Made by a program: the position numbers and the translations under genes. DNA of 64,000 bases from Symbiodinium natans (lineage: Eukaryota; Sar; Dinophyceae; Suessiales; Symbiodiniaceae), in the NCBI GenBank assembly GCA_905221605.1, contig CAJNDS010001502.1:706501-770500 (forward strand), given 5' to 3'. Within the stretch, counting starts at the first letter, position 1. Each line of letters starts with the position of its first letter. Below the pieces are notes generated by a model that had not been told where the DNA came from, did no database searches, and was given only the letters and a program-made list of their open reading frames with translations. Shown here piece by piece: positions 25,442 through 35,020 of the stretch.

Positions 25442-28400
25442 TCAAGAAAAAGCAAAAGATTGCGGTTGCCAAAGAAGGCCGTGTGACTCAGGCCAGATGC
25501 GAACATCAGGTTTGAAATGCCAAAGCATTTCCCATGAAAGCCGAAAACGATCATCCAATGAAAAACCAGATGGCAGCTCCTCGCCTTCCATCCACCGTGA
25601 CAGATGATCAGCAATAGTGTTTTCGAAACCAGCAACGTGATGAACATCCAGAGAAATGCCAGTATGCCAAGAAAGAAGCGAAAGCTTTTGCGCAAAGAAA
25701 GCCAGGGGAAGAGATGTGCAGAACAACTTGTTCGATGTAGATTCCGCCCCAGTATTGTCGCACCAAGAAGGTACACAGATCTTAAGTCGTCCGCCAGGAA
25801 AGCATGAAGCCAAAAGAAGAACAAGCCCCATTTGGGCCAAAGTCTCCCAGCACGTGATGGCCTCTTGTGCAACTGACGGTAGATCAGAGATCAGTTTCTG
25901 AAGAGCACGAAGGCTGAATACCTCAGAAAACCACACTGCAGGTGCATCCCCCATCTTGATGAAGCCGCCAATCCCAATCTTGTTGCCAGAAGCGCAGGCA
26001 TCTGCAGCGAAAGCGTCTGGGAGCCAGCGAGGCGGCATAGCCAGTGGGCGTGAAAAGAAAGGCATCTGTGCCCATTGCTGCCAGTATCGCAGGAAGACCT
26101 TTGATTGATGCGAAAGTCGACGCTTGGATGATGCAGGATTGGTGATGCGAAGCCAGATACGCTTTGGTGAAACACCAACACGTCGTAGATCTGCTTTGCT
26201 GCGCAAGGCCTGATGTTTCACCGAAAGAAGACGACCACCAAGAGGGAGCGCTGCGCCAGGTAATTGCCGCTGGACCAGAAGGTCATCTGAAATGCATGAA
26301 ATGAGCTCAATCCACTGTGAAGGCTCCACGGAGTATGAAGTTGCAACTGGACGACGCATGTCATCGTACAAACATGACAACCAAGGCTTAAGCAGTTTGT
26401 GCATCTGGAAAACCCACTGCAAATAACCGGCAACGATCTCCAATTCATGCCGCGTAGTGAAGTCGCCTTTGAGCAGTGCCGATAGCATTGCACGCAGTTT
26501 CTCGAGCTTCTCGTATGGCAGATGAAAGGAGTGTGAGCGCAGGTTAAACGACCAGCCTATCCAAACCACACGTGCACCAAACTGTAATTTGGCCCACGAG
26601 AGAGGTATATTGACGCACTGGCACACAGAAAGTATCATCGACGATGTCAAAGCTGCCACTTCGCAAGGTTGAACCATGTAAAAATCATCCACGTAAGCGC
26701 ACAGGGAATGCTTCAAGAAAATCAGCAAATGCAGGAATCGTATGAAGAAGGCTGAAAGCCTAGTCCACCAAAAGGCTGAAAACGCTGCGCCGAACGGGCA
26801 GCATTTATATGCAAAGCATGTGGACGCCAGCTGCAGCATATTGAGGCCCCATTCGTCTGGGTGTATTCGGATTGTTTTGTGTGCCCCCTTGATATCCATT
26901 GCGAATGCCAGAAAATCTGTATCATCCCCCCTGAGGGGCCATGATGCACGAATATCCTGCAGAGACGGCATCATGTAGCGCTCCGGAATGTAGCAACCAG
27001 CATTTGTATTGGATATAGAACTGTCCATGATCAAGCGAGGAGCTTTAGGATGCTTGACAATGTTGCACTTGCCCACGGCAGTGAGATTCGGCCAACGTGA
27101 CTGCGCCGTCTCCAGTGAACCAACCTCTTCCAAGAAGCCAGCAGCCACCTCCTGCTCAATGAGCTCACGGAACAAATCCGGATCCTTTTCTGCCTCACTC
27201 CAGTTACCAGTGCAGTGTTGAAGAGGTGGCGGATCGAAGTCGTTTGACTCCAGCGGAATCAGAACCCCAGACAAAGGTATATTGCGACGGTACCCTGTCG
27301 GCACCCCATCATGCAAGCATGGCCATAGCGACACATCTTTATCAGAAATGAAGGATGCCACAGCCTCCAAAGCTGACAGAGAATAAGGCTGCCCAACCGA
27401 AACTTGCCAATCCAAACCAGAAGATGGTGCCAAAACCGCATCCCAAATTGCACGCAGTTCGAAAACCTCCTCTGAAGTGAACAGCGGGGAGTTTGTATTA
27501 TTTGCTACATGCTCCCGGAGGCGTTGTGGAGCACGAAGCTGCAAAAGCTTTGCATGTAGCTTGTGGCGTACTTCACGTAGGACATCATCCTTGCCTGGCT
27601 GTGGCGAAGACCAATCTGGCATGCTGAAGATCCCCCCCCCATCCTGGGTAGCACATGGAAAGGAAGCTGACATAGGTTTGCGTGGAAGCAGCTGCATACA
27701 TTCCTGCAAGACAACGAAGTTTGCGTCTGGCAGCGGCGTAAATAAAGGAAGCACATGCTGGGCAAAGGCGCTGGCCAAACTCTCCGGGTACGTGGCCGTC
27801 AAGCGAGACAGATGCTGCCCAGTCTCATCTTTGACGCCCCAGATCTGTGCGTGTGCATCCTTCCCATGTGGGCAAACGCCAGCCAGGCTCTGAAGTGATC
27901 GAAGAGATGTCGCAAACGCCCAGTGCTTAAACCAATCCTGCTGCCACTGGCAAGCGGATGTGACGACCACATCAGCCGCCACGGAGTTTAGGTAGAACTG
28001 AGCCTCCTTCAAAAGCCAAAGCATAGAGTTCCTGGGATGTTCAAGACAGGTTTGGCCACCTGACTCAAAGACTGCCAGCAGCAAAGATATGCAACGGGTT
28101 GCCAAAGAAAAGCTAGTACGCAAACGTTCGGACTCTGCATCAGTAAGATCAGACCTGCCATAAGGCTCATCTGGAGTGCGGATAGCCCGAGGCCCACCGT
28201 CTTCTCGAAGCTTAACCAGCGAAAATTCGCCACAGGGTGGACTAGCATGTGCCAGTTTAAAGACACCATTGTGAGCCAAAGCCAGAAGTCTATCAAAAGT
28301 CTCATCGTGAAGAAGGTCCAAACCTTCCCCAAAAAGTGGATCAACTGCAAGACAAGGAATACCCAGCGCACGTACTGCCGTGGAGAAAGGAGCCGAAGAG

Positions 28401-29041
28401 CCACAGCAGAGGTCCAGGAAAAGCTTTGTATCTGACGCCAAAGGCACTGGCGATGGCGATGGTGAAAGTGCCGCCGAAGATGTGGTCTCAGCCCCAGGGA
28501 ATGGAAAAGATAGCGACTGCAGCTGCAATAAATCTTCGGATGACGCAGATTGGAAAACTTGCGGGGTGTACGCGATCAGCACCCATCGATCTCCAACCCA
28601 CTCAGAAGAACCATGAAGAAGACGTGGGTTAAAAGAAAAAGGCTTTTCATGAATGTTCACCAGGCCGCCGGAGCAATCCACGGACTGAGAAGATGGGGGA
28701 GGCGCGGGCTGTTCCAATGCACCCTCCAACCAAAGAAGGCCACCGACATGTTGGCCCAGAGAAAGCACATGGTTTTCAGAGCCGTACAAATTCCTTGAAT
28801 CACTGTGTAGCTTTGCAAAAGAGTTATGGGACACGCAAATCGAAGCCCAACTCTTCCCAGGGAAAGCTCGCCTCAAGCAAAGGTTGATGAAAGAGACAAG
28901 CTCTGGAAAATCCCAAGTCAGATTGCAAATGCCGACCTGTGTCCCTGAGCGGTATCCAAAGTTGAGATAAGCTGAAGAGTCCGTGGACTGAACCACATGC
29001 TCACGCCTCGAAAAGTTCAAATCGCCCAAAAATGCCACCAA
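25442..29041 (-). CDS. E1 Pol: dioxygenase-like, C5-methyltransferase-like, RT, RNase H
   Basis: This 1199-aa frame is intact. Residues about 30-170 resemble a 2OG-Fe(II) dioxygenase, with a KLHSD element (HxD), a distal His (LLHGSSEW) and an Arg (GDRWVLIAYT). Residues about 205-420 resemble a C5 DNA methyltransferase: LFLDLCCGSS (motif I-like), ASPPCGEFS (motif IV with catalytic-type Cys) and CLEHPRNSMLW (motif VI position, His in place of Asn). Reverse transcriptase follows, with CAYVDDF near 26688, then RNase H with FAADAC, a WCDNT segment and NTIADHLSRW. The protein probably makes and processes element cDNA. DNA modification and demodification activities are inferred from motifs only. The frame extends upstream of the first annotated codon, so the true start is uncertain. 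Confidence 0.85.
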   Translation of the reverse strand: MVAFLGDLNFSRREHVVQSTDSSAYLNFGYRSGTQVGICNLTWDFPELVSFINLCLRRAFPGKSWASICVSHNSFAKLHSDSRNLYGSENHVLSLGQHVGGLLWLEGALEQPAPPPSSQSVDCSGGLVNIHEKPFSFNPRLLHGSSEWVGDRWVLIAYTPQVFQSASSEDLLQLQSLSFPFPGAETTSSAALSPSPSPVPLASDTKLFLDLCCGSSAPFSTAVRALGIPCLAVDPLFGEGLDLLHDETFDRLLALAHNGVFKLAHASPPCGEFSLVKLREDGGPRAIRTPDEPYGRSDLTDAESERLRTSFSLATRCISLLLAVFESGGQTCLEHPRNSMLWLLKEAQFYLNSVAADVVVTSACQWQQDWFKHWAFATSLRSLQSLAGVCPHGKDAHAQIWGVKDETGQHLSRLTATYPESLASAFAQHVLPLFTPLPDANFVVLQECMQLLPRKPMSASFPCATQDGGGIFSMPDWSSPQPGKDDVLREVRHKLHAKLLQLRAPQRLREHVANNTNSPLFTSEEVFELRAIWDAVLAPSSGLDWQVSVGQPYSLSALEAVASFISDKDVSLWPCLHDGVPTGYRRNIPLSGVLIPLESNDFDPPPLQHCTGNWSEAEKDPDLFRELIEQEVAAGFLEEVGSLETAQSRWPNLTAVGKCNIVKHPKAPRLIMDSSISNTNAGCYIPERYMMPSLQDIRASWPLRGDDTDFLAFAMDIKGAHKTIRIHPDEWGLNMLQLASTCFAYKCCPFGAAFSAFWWTRLSAFFIRFLHLLIFLKHSLCAYVDDFYMVQPCEVAALTSSMILSVCQCVNIPLSWAKLQFGARVVWIGWSFNLRSHSFHLPYEKLEKLRAMLSALLKGDFTTRHELEIVAGYLQWVFQMHKLLKPWLSCLYDDMRRPVATSYSVEPSQWIELISCISDDLLVQRQLPGAALPLGGRLLSVKHQALRSKADLRRVGVSPKRIWLRITNPASSKRRLSHQSKVFLRYWQQWAQMPFFSRPLAMPPRWLPDAFAADACASGNKIGIGGFIKMGDAPAVWFSEVFSLRALQKLISDLPSVAQEAITCWETLAQMGLVLLLASCFPGGRLKICVPSWCDNTGAESTSNKLFCTSLPLAFFAQKLSLLSWHTGISLDVHHVAGFENTIADHLSRWMEGEELPSGFSLDDRFRLSWEMLWHFKPDVRIWPESHGLLWQPQSFAFS

Positions 29042-29202
29042 GACCGAAAGTAAAGCCGCAAAGAAAAGCCGCTTGCACCAAGGAATTTGGCCAGCAGATC
29101 CTTAGGATTGCTGCTCGAAGGTATAGCCGCCCCTGCAAGAATGTCGCCTGTACACAAGAATTCTGAGGACTTTGAAGGAGCTGAAGCCACATGACATGAA
29201 AG

Positions 29203-29997
29203 TCAGTGAGGGGTTGCCCGGTGCTGAGTTGCACTATGCTTCCCACCGCAAGGGGTGCCGTCCTGCTTGGCAACACAGCAAACATGGAGAAACTTGCAAG
29301 CGGGTCGCTGGCACCCTGAAGGCAGATTGTACTGAACACAGATCTTCTGGACCTCGTTGTTGCGCACGATCTCTGTTGCCCAGGGTGTTCGTTCCTTGCC
29401 TGAAAAAGCTTCTTTAAGGCCAAACCCCCTACCCTTACCCTTAGGTTTGCCGGGAGGCTTGCCCTTGAACCCGCCCTTGCCCCGAGAAGGCTCAAACTTC
29501 GGAATCCAAGGACGAGCTTGAAGCATTGAGGACAGCTCGTTTCGGACCTCCACAACTTCAGAGATCGCGTCGTCAAGCTGCCAGCCATGAGCCAGCAAAT
29601 CACCAATCACTTCCCAAGCTCGACGATCTGCATTCATCGCCTCCTGAACATTGACAGAGCGCAAGCCAGAGCCATTCTCGAAGCGCTGCAGGGCCAACTT
29701 CAAGAAACGCTTCTCATAGAGGCGAAGGACGCCAAGATGTGCACCTTCCACCAGGGCTATGGCATTGGAGTGAATTGAGAGCACAGAACGAAGGATGCCT
29801 TCTGAAGCTGGGTTGTTGCCATGTGGAAGGTCACGGACAGGCACTTCGTCCACGAAAAGATTGTCAAGCTTAGGCAGCTTACTCGGCCGTTGAAGCTGGG
29901 AGGCGTCAAGCTGAGCTTGGCTCATACGCCAAGCCCAAGGGATCCACTGCCACTCCCTCGGCATCGATTCACTGTCCAGTATTTCGGAAGGGTAAGA
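29203..29997 (-). CDS. E1 Gag, C-terminal part
   Basis: This is the distal half of Gag, severed from its N-terminal half (now at 40592-40984 on the plus strand) by E2. The frame is open from the E2 boundary at 29997. It has a Gly/Lys-rich linker (about 29400-29480) and a C-terminal Cys/His cluster (CVQYNLPSGC ... CKFLH) of CCCH type, expected to bind nucleic acid. The upstream segment aligns by eye with E2 and E4 Gag (an ADRRAW position corresponds to ADRLLW and ADRQVF). Joining it to the other half across the E2 boundaries gives one continuous frame, which fixes the insertion point. Confidence 0.75.
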   Translation of the reverse strand, partial: SYPSEILDSESMPREWQWIPWAWRMSQAQLDASQLQRPSKLPKLDNLFVDEVPVRDLPHGNNPASEGILRSVLSIHSNAIALVEGAHLGVLRLYEKRFLKLALQRFENGSGLRSVNVQEAMNADRRAWEVIGDLLAHGWQLDDAISEVVEVRNELSSMLQARPWIPKFEPSRGKGGFKGKPPGKPKGKGRGFGLKEAFSGKERTPWATEIVRNNEVQKICVQYNLPSGCQRPACKFLHVCCVAKQDGTPCGGKHSATQHRATPH

Positions 29998-30267
29998 CGT
30001 CTTGATCTAAAAATTATACTGTATATCCCACGGTACATTATCACAGAATATAAACGCTCATCCCGAAATTCTTTCAGATATCAGCTCACCCTATTTAATA
30101 TTCCAGCGCTCCTTTTCCTTTGCGGTCGCACTCACGGCGAATGGGGTATGTCAGGTGATCCGGCTCGAAGGCCGAGTGAGAAGCCAGAGACACAAGGGCC
30201 ACACACACGCCCACGACACATGCTACGATGCACGAGGGCATGTCACGCGCCAGTCCCTAGATCCCCC
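29998..30267 (-). repeat. E2 terminal R2 (3' outer copy)
   Basis: About 270 bp, matching 30773-31040 apart from a 2-bp indel and a C/T change. It is followed directly by the E1 Gag frame at 29997. Confidence 0.92.
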
Positions 30268-30457
30268 GGCTCGAAGGCCGAGTGAGAAGCCAGAGACACA
30301 AGGGCCACGCACGCCCACGACACATGCTACGATGCACGAGGGCATGTCACGTGCCAGTCCCTAGATCCCCCGAGTGAGAAGCCAGAGACACAAGGGCCAC
30401 ACACGCCCACGACACATGCTACGATGCACGAGGGCATGTCACGTGCCAGTCCCTAGA
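30161..30457. repeat. Tandem copies of the R2 tail (~105 bp units)
   Basis: Three units (30161-30267, 30267-30371, 30372-30457) carry the CGGCTCGAAGGCCG hairpin or part of it and a common CACGACACATGCTACG block. They fill the gap between outer R2 and internal R1 of E2. Confidence 0.88.
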
Positions 30458-30471
30458 GGGAGGGCGGGCGG

Positions 30472-30772
30472 GTGAAAGCAATGCAGCGCTGACCGTGACT
30501 ACTATGACATGTATGTCGCCCGACGACGATGTGCACATGTGTTTGCAAGACACGACCCAGCTGCATGACACATGAGCCCAGACTAGCACGGCGACAAGCA
30601 TTCTGACATATCATGCCCATGCAAATAAAAAGATCAAAACCGTGCAAGCCTGAAAAACACCCGCCAAAACATTTCCATTCTTTCGCACTTTCACTCACAC
30701 ACACACACCCACACACAATTCCAGTATAATTTTTCTTTCCAAGACAGGACCGTCACGTTCCGTGAAGAAGTC
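30472..30772 (-). repeat. E2 internal R1
   Basis: 301 bp. It matches the 5' R1 of E2, which is now split between 40985-41247 (plus strand, inverted) and 39612-39656. It retains the AG acceptor context (CTAG before TCTGGGCTC on the minus strand) and, unlike the 5' copy, contains no SL. Confidence 0.92.
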
Positions 30773-31040
30773 CGTCTTGATCTAAAAATTATACTGTATA
30801 TCCCACGGTACATTATCACAGAATATAAACGCTCATCCCGAAATTCTTTCAGATATCAGCTCACCCTATTTAATATTCCAGCGCTCCTTTTCCTTTGCGG
30901 TCGCACTCACGGCGAATGGGGTATGTCAGGTGATCCGGCTCGAAGGCCGAGTGAGAAGCCAGAGACACAAGGGCCACACACGCCCACGACACATGCTACG
31001 ATGCACGAGGGCATGTCACGTGCCAGTCCCTAGATCCCCC
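30773..31040 (-). repeat. E2 inner R2
   Basis: 268 bp, abutting internal R1 at 30772/30773. The pol stop codon (31016) lies within it. Confidence 0.92.
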
Positions 31041-34000
31041 TCTTTTCCCACAGACTTCCCCATAATGCCCAAGAACGAGTGCGACGAAAGGAGTGCCCCG
31101 ACCACCCAGTCATCCACGACCAATGGTCGCTCCAAAGTGGCCCCAAGCTCGCGAGCTGTTCCAGCTGCCTGATGCCGCGATGGGCCGTCCGAGGGATTGC
31201 CTTTGGAGGCAACTCTGGTGAACCAGGGAGTGATATCCAGCGCCCGCAACATACTGGCAATGATGGCGAGCATTGCAAAGGAGTGTGGCACATGAGTGGA
31301 ACCCTTTATCAAGGAGTCACGCACACCATTATTATCTATGAAAAAGATAACTTTGCGGCCAGCCAGCTTTGCGCCCCACCGCTGGAGAACCGCCAGGATT
31401 GGGAAGAGCTCGTACTGGGACACGAGCTGGGACCTCCCTTGCTCCCTCCAGAGGTGGGTCAAGTCTGGAGGTATGTGTACCTCTGCCACAGACCCCATGT
31501 CACTAGGCCCGAGGAAGAGCACTGCTCCCGAGCCGCCATCCTGGCCTTCCCATGAGCCATCAGTGAAGACCCTAGCAGGCGGCCGTTCATCCACTGCTTT
31601 CACAAGCCGCGGGACCTCACACTCAAGGCAGGCAGCAACGTAGGCCAAAGACAAAGCCATGTCGGTACACATATCCTCCTTCCAGCCTTCCACTGAGACC
31701 CTTGACAAGAAAGCCATCGCCGGCTTGAAAGGGCAGCCATGCAGTTGACCCTGAGCAAAGTTGAGTCGGCCGTGCAGCGCTGAAGCCTCACTCCGCCGAA
31801 TGAACCCTTGCTCCAAAAGTCTGCTGACCTCCGCCTTCAGAGCCTCAGACCTTTCTGGCTTATTACGCACCTCAACCAACCCTTGATCGGCCCTACCAAG
31901 GTTAACCCTAACGCCCAGCATGTCGAACACGCGAGAGAAAGGAGCATTCTTCTTGGGCTGCAAGGCTACGCGCCATCCAAGCACCTCGAGTAGCCCCACC
32001 AGAAAGGCCTCAGACGATCCCGCGGTCAGGCTTGGCTCCACACAGGGGAAATCGTCAAAGTAGACGGTGCAACAAATGGCGCCCAAGGTGACTGCCAAAT
32101 GATGAAGGGAAGCAGAGCAGCGATTGAAGGAGAAGACCGAAGCAGTAGCCCCGAACATGAGGGCCGTGCCCACAAAGTAAGCAGGCCTCTCCCGGATAGG
32201 GTCCCAGGCTACAAGCACACGATTGAAAGCTGTTTCGGGTCGACACCCAAGCTGCTTATATGCAGATGCCAGATCAAGCGTTTTTCCCAGCAAGCCCAAA
32301 CCTGTACCCCACCCCGGATGGCGGACCACGTCAAGGACCTTGCCCGAAGCCAACTTGACTTGGGACCCCGGAGTCGCTGCTGCACGGATCAACAAAAGCA
32401 CCAAGGAGATGAAGTGATCCGCTCCCATAAGCTTCAGCTTGTTGAAGGCAGCGTAGGCTGAATTTAGACCCGACTGCAGGCAATCATCGATGATGCGCAC
32501 CTTTTCTCCCTGAAGTATCGGGAATCTCCGAGTGCAGAACCACTCGCTAGTGCCCAGATGCTTACTGACAGAAGACTCATCCTCAAAGGGGCCAGCTATC
32601 CAGCCTTGATCCACCTCTTCAAGGGTCTGCTTCCACAGCTCATGGTCAGAGCGACCATCTCCAGTCGGGCCACAGCGCGCCACCGTGGCCTTGCGCCTCC
32701 ACACGCACTGACTCTTCAGCTGCGGCATAGTTTGCTGCGCCGGCTTGACCCCTTTTGGAAACGCCCCAGACGGTGTCGCTGGGCCTACGAGTTCGAACCC
32801 CTGCCTAACCTCTGCGATGAGTCCCGGATCTGGAAACTGGGTTTCGGCCAGCAACTGTTCCCACAGCAACGTCGACTTGCCCTCAAGGACCCTAGCCAAA
32901 TCTGGATGCATACTCGCATGGAGCTTGTTCTCATCAGGCTGCAAGTCGCGCCGTCTAGATTGGAGAGTCCGAAGCACGTTCAAGCGAAGGTCAACCAAAC
33001 CACTAGGCCCTAAACTAAGAACCCTTAGGACTGCCTCAACCATATTGTCAGGCAAAGGAAGAGCCAACTGCAAAGGATGCTGCAACACCGACGTGGCCTT
33101 CACGGTCTGACTTGGAGTGCGATAAACACCAACCAAAGGTTCCTTTAGCGTGGCATTCCCCCCCAAGAGCGCCACCACTGTCCCAGGTTCCTCAGCGAAG
33201 GGTAACAATGCTGCCACTTCCTCCTTGCTGCTGACAGTCTTGACAACATCCCCTCTTTTCGGAAAGACAACATGCGGTGGGAGCGGTTTGCACACAGCGC
33301 CTGGCGGCACACACTGTGGAGGACAGACCAGCCAATACTCTGCCAAGAGCGGAGGTAAGGGCCGCTTCGCAAACTCACGCAAATGCCGAGGATTCTTGAC
33401 ACCGTCACCAATGGAGGAAGCCTCGAACTGAACCCCAAGCTGCAAAAGCGCTGCGTGCGCCGCAGCCGCGAAGGCCTGTGCCAAGAGCCGTGGGTACGCA
33501 GCCTCCTGTGCGGATGGGTAGACAACTCCAGAGGGACCATTGTACGGCTCCCAAGATGCATGAGTATGTGTGGAGTCGCAGCGGGCCCGCAACACATCGC
33601 ACAAGCCAGGCGAAGCACGGAATGTTGTGGCTTTCCGGCGCTCCCCGCCATACATGCACGAGTCAAAAACATTGTCCACAAGCGCAAACCAAGCCATTGG
33701 ATCAGGCAAGTCCTGAGCCATGATGTCTGCCACACGCCAGAAAAGGGAACGAGTGGGGTTCTCACAGCTCACCAATGCGCCCCGCAAGCAGAGAAGCCAC
33801 ATGGCTGCCAATGTGACGGCGTAGAGCACGTTCGCCGCTTCAACCCGTGCGGCCTGAGTGCCACGCAAGCCAGGCAGGCCAAGCGGGTGTGCACCGGAGC
33901 GCAAAGGACGCGCCGCAAACTGAAGGCCGGGCGGCGCCGGGCGTTCGCGTGCCCGCGACGCCGTGCCACACACAGGGGCGAAGTGGGCCACACAAACATT

Positions 34001-35008
34001 GGCTGTGCTGAGAAGTTCGAAGAAAGCCAGCTGATCCTGGGGATCCGTGAGATCAAGAGCGACGACCTGAACAGCCGCACTTTTGCGAACTTTATCAATC
34101 GGCAGGATAGACATGCCAAGCTCACGGCACGCCGCAGACAGCCGTGCCTGGCCACAAAAGATCTCCACGCAGAGCGCTTCCTCAGGCGCACAGGTGAAAT
34201 CCACAGGACTGAGCGTGGCAGCTGGAAGGGGCACCTGGACGCCAGCCAACGACAACTCACTCGGCAAGACACTAGCAACCGGCCACAAGGGGAAACCAAA
34301 GCTGCGGAGCTGCATTGAGAGACTCGACAACACACCACAACCTGCAGGACTATAGGCGACGAGCAAAATGCGATCGCCTTCCCACGCCAAAGTTGCATGC
34401 CTGCGAAGGGGGTCGAGCAGCTGTGGGCCAGAAGCAACGTCGAGGGCCTCTCCCCAGAGGGTGCCCGTGTGTGTCTCAAAGGGGACGGCCCCCCCCGACT
34501 GCTCTTGCCAAACGGAACCGCCGGAAAATTGCGACAACGGCAACAACAGGTTATGCGAGGCATGCTCGTTGTTAACATCAATGTGTAAATCTGTCTGAAG
34601 GTTACGAAAAATGGCCACCGCTGCAAAAGTGTGTGTCGGCGCCTGGGCCCGAACAAACTGAACCAGAGCGCGCGTGACATTGGGAAAAGCATGAGTCCGC
34701 AAGCGGATGCCGGTAGTACCGGACTTAGACCACGCACCAACTGTGAAGGACAGGGAGGCCGGGCCTGCAGCGCCCCGTCCCGGAACCTCGGATTCAAGAT
34801 GCGGCACAATGGACAAAATTTCCTCCCGGGTGGGAGGGTCAGCAAAAGTTGCGGCCATGGCCTCCGGTTGCGGAAACTCCGTGGGCGAATGCCCTGCAGG
34901 CAACCGCAACGCCACATCACCAATCCGAACCGAAGGCAAGGGACCAAGAAACTCCAAAGCAGGGGCCGCGGAAGGGGGCTGCGCCGCGGCGGCGCTGTTG
35001 TGCGACAA
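31016..35008 (-). CDS. E2 Pol: dioxygenase-like, C5-methyltransferase-like, RT, RNase H
   Basis: 1330 aa, intact. Residues about 90-260 form the dioxygenase-like module with DLHIDVNNE (HxD plus Asn), a later RRHATLAWEGDR segment (His and Arg) and LLVAYS. Residues about 275-450 form the methyltransferase-like module: VEIFCGQARLS (motif I-like), PIDK (motif II-like acid), FAPVCGTASRARE (motif IV-like with Pro to Val), SCENPTRSLFW (ENP, motif VI-like) and YGGERRKATTF (motif VIII-like). RT follows with CTVYFDDF (near 32050-32068), then RNase H with VFTDGSW, FFIDNNG and PSDGPSR. It overlaps the end of R2. The PV substitution may reduce methyltransferase activity. Confidence 0.87.
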   Translation of the reverse strand: MSHNSAAAAQPPSAAPALEFLGPLPSVRIGDVALRLPAGHSPTEFPQPEAMAATFADPPTREEILSIVPHLESEVPGRGAAGPASLSFTVGAWSKSGTTGIRLRTHAFPNVTRALVQFVRAQAPTHTFAAVAIFRNLQTDLHIDVNNEHASHNLLLPLSQFSGGSVWQEQSGGAVPFETHTGTLWGEALDVASGPQLLDPLRRHATLAWEGDRILLVAYSPAGCGVLSSLSMQLRSFGFPLWPVASVLPSELSLAGVQVPLPAATLSPVDFTCAPEEALCVEIFCGQARLSAACRELGMSILPIDKVRKSAAVQVVALDLTDPQDQLAFFELLSTANVCVAHFAPVCGTASRARERPAPPGLQFAARPLRSGAHPLGLPGLRGTQAARVEAANVLYAVTLAAMWLLCLRGALVSCENPTRSLFWRVADIMAQDLPDPMAWFALVDNVFDSCMYGGERRKATTFRASPGLCDVLRARCDSTHTHASWEPYNGPSGVVYPSAQEAAYPRLLAQAFAAAAHAALLQLGVQFEASSIGDGVKNPRHLREFAKRPLPPLLAEYWLVCPPQCVPPGAVCKPLPPHVVFPKRGDVVKTVSSKEEVAALLPFAEEPGTVVALLGGNATLKEPLVGVYRTPSQTVKATSVLQHPLQLALPLPDNMVEAVLRVLSLGPSGLVDLRLNVLRTLQSRRRDLQPDENKLHASMHPDLARVLEGKSTLLWEQLLAETQFPDPGLIAEVRQGFELVGPATPSGAFPKGVKPAQQTMPQLKSQCVWRRKATVARCGPTGDGRSDHELWKQTLEEVDQGWIAGPFEDESSVSKHLGTSEWFCTRRFPILQGEKVRIIDDCLQSGLNSAYAAFNKLKLMGADHFISLVLLLIRAAATPGSQVKLASGKVLDVVRHPGWGTGLGLLGKTLDLASAYKQLGCRPETAFNRVLVAWDPIRERPAYFVGTALMFGATASVFSFNRCSASLHHLAVTLGAICCTVYFDDFPCVEPSLTAGSSEAFLVGLLEVLGWRVALQPKKNAPFSRVFDMLGVRVNLGRADQGLVEVRNKPERSEALKAEVSRLLEQGFIRRSEASALHGRLNFAQGQLHGCPFKPAMAFLSRVSVEGWKEDMCTDMALSLAYVAACLECEVPRLVKAVDERPPARVFTDGSWEGQDGGSGAVLFLGPSDMGSVAEVHIPPDLTHLWREQGRSQLVSQYELFPILAVLQRWGAKLAGRKVIFFIDNNGVRDSLIKGSTHVPHSFAMLAIIASMLRALDITPWFTRVASKGNPSDGPSRHQAAGTARELGATLERPLVVDDWVVGALLSSHSFLGIMGKSVGKEGDLGTGT

Positions 35009-35020
35009 CCCGGTTGCAGA

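Noticed and set aside
28336-28887. Plus-strand open frames across E1 pol
   Set aside because: Antisense shadows of the dioxygenase-like and methyltransferase-like regions; no motif.
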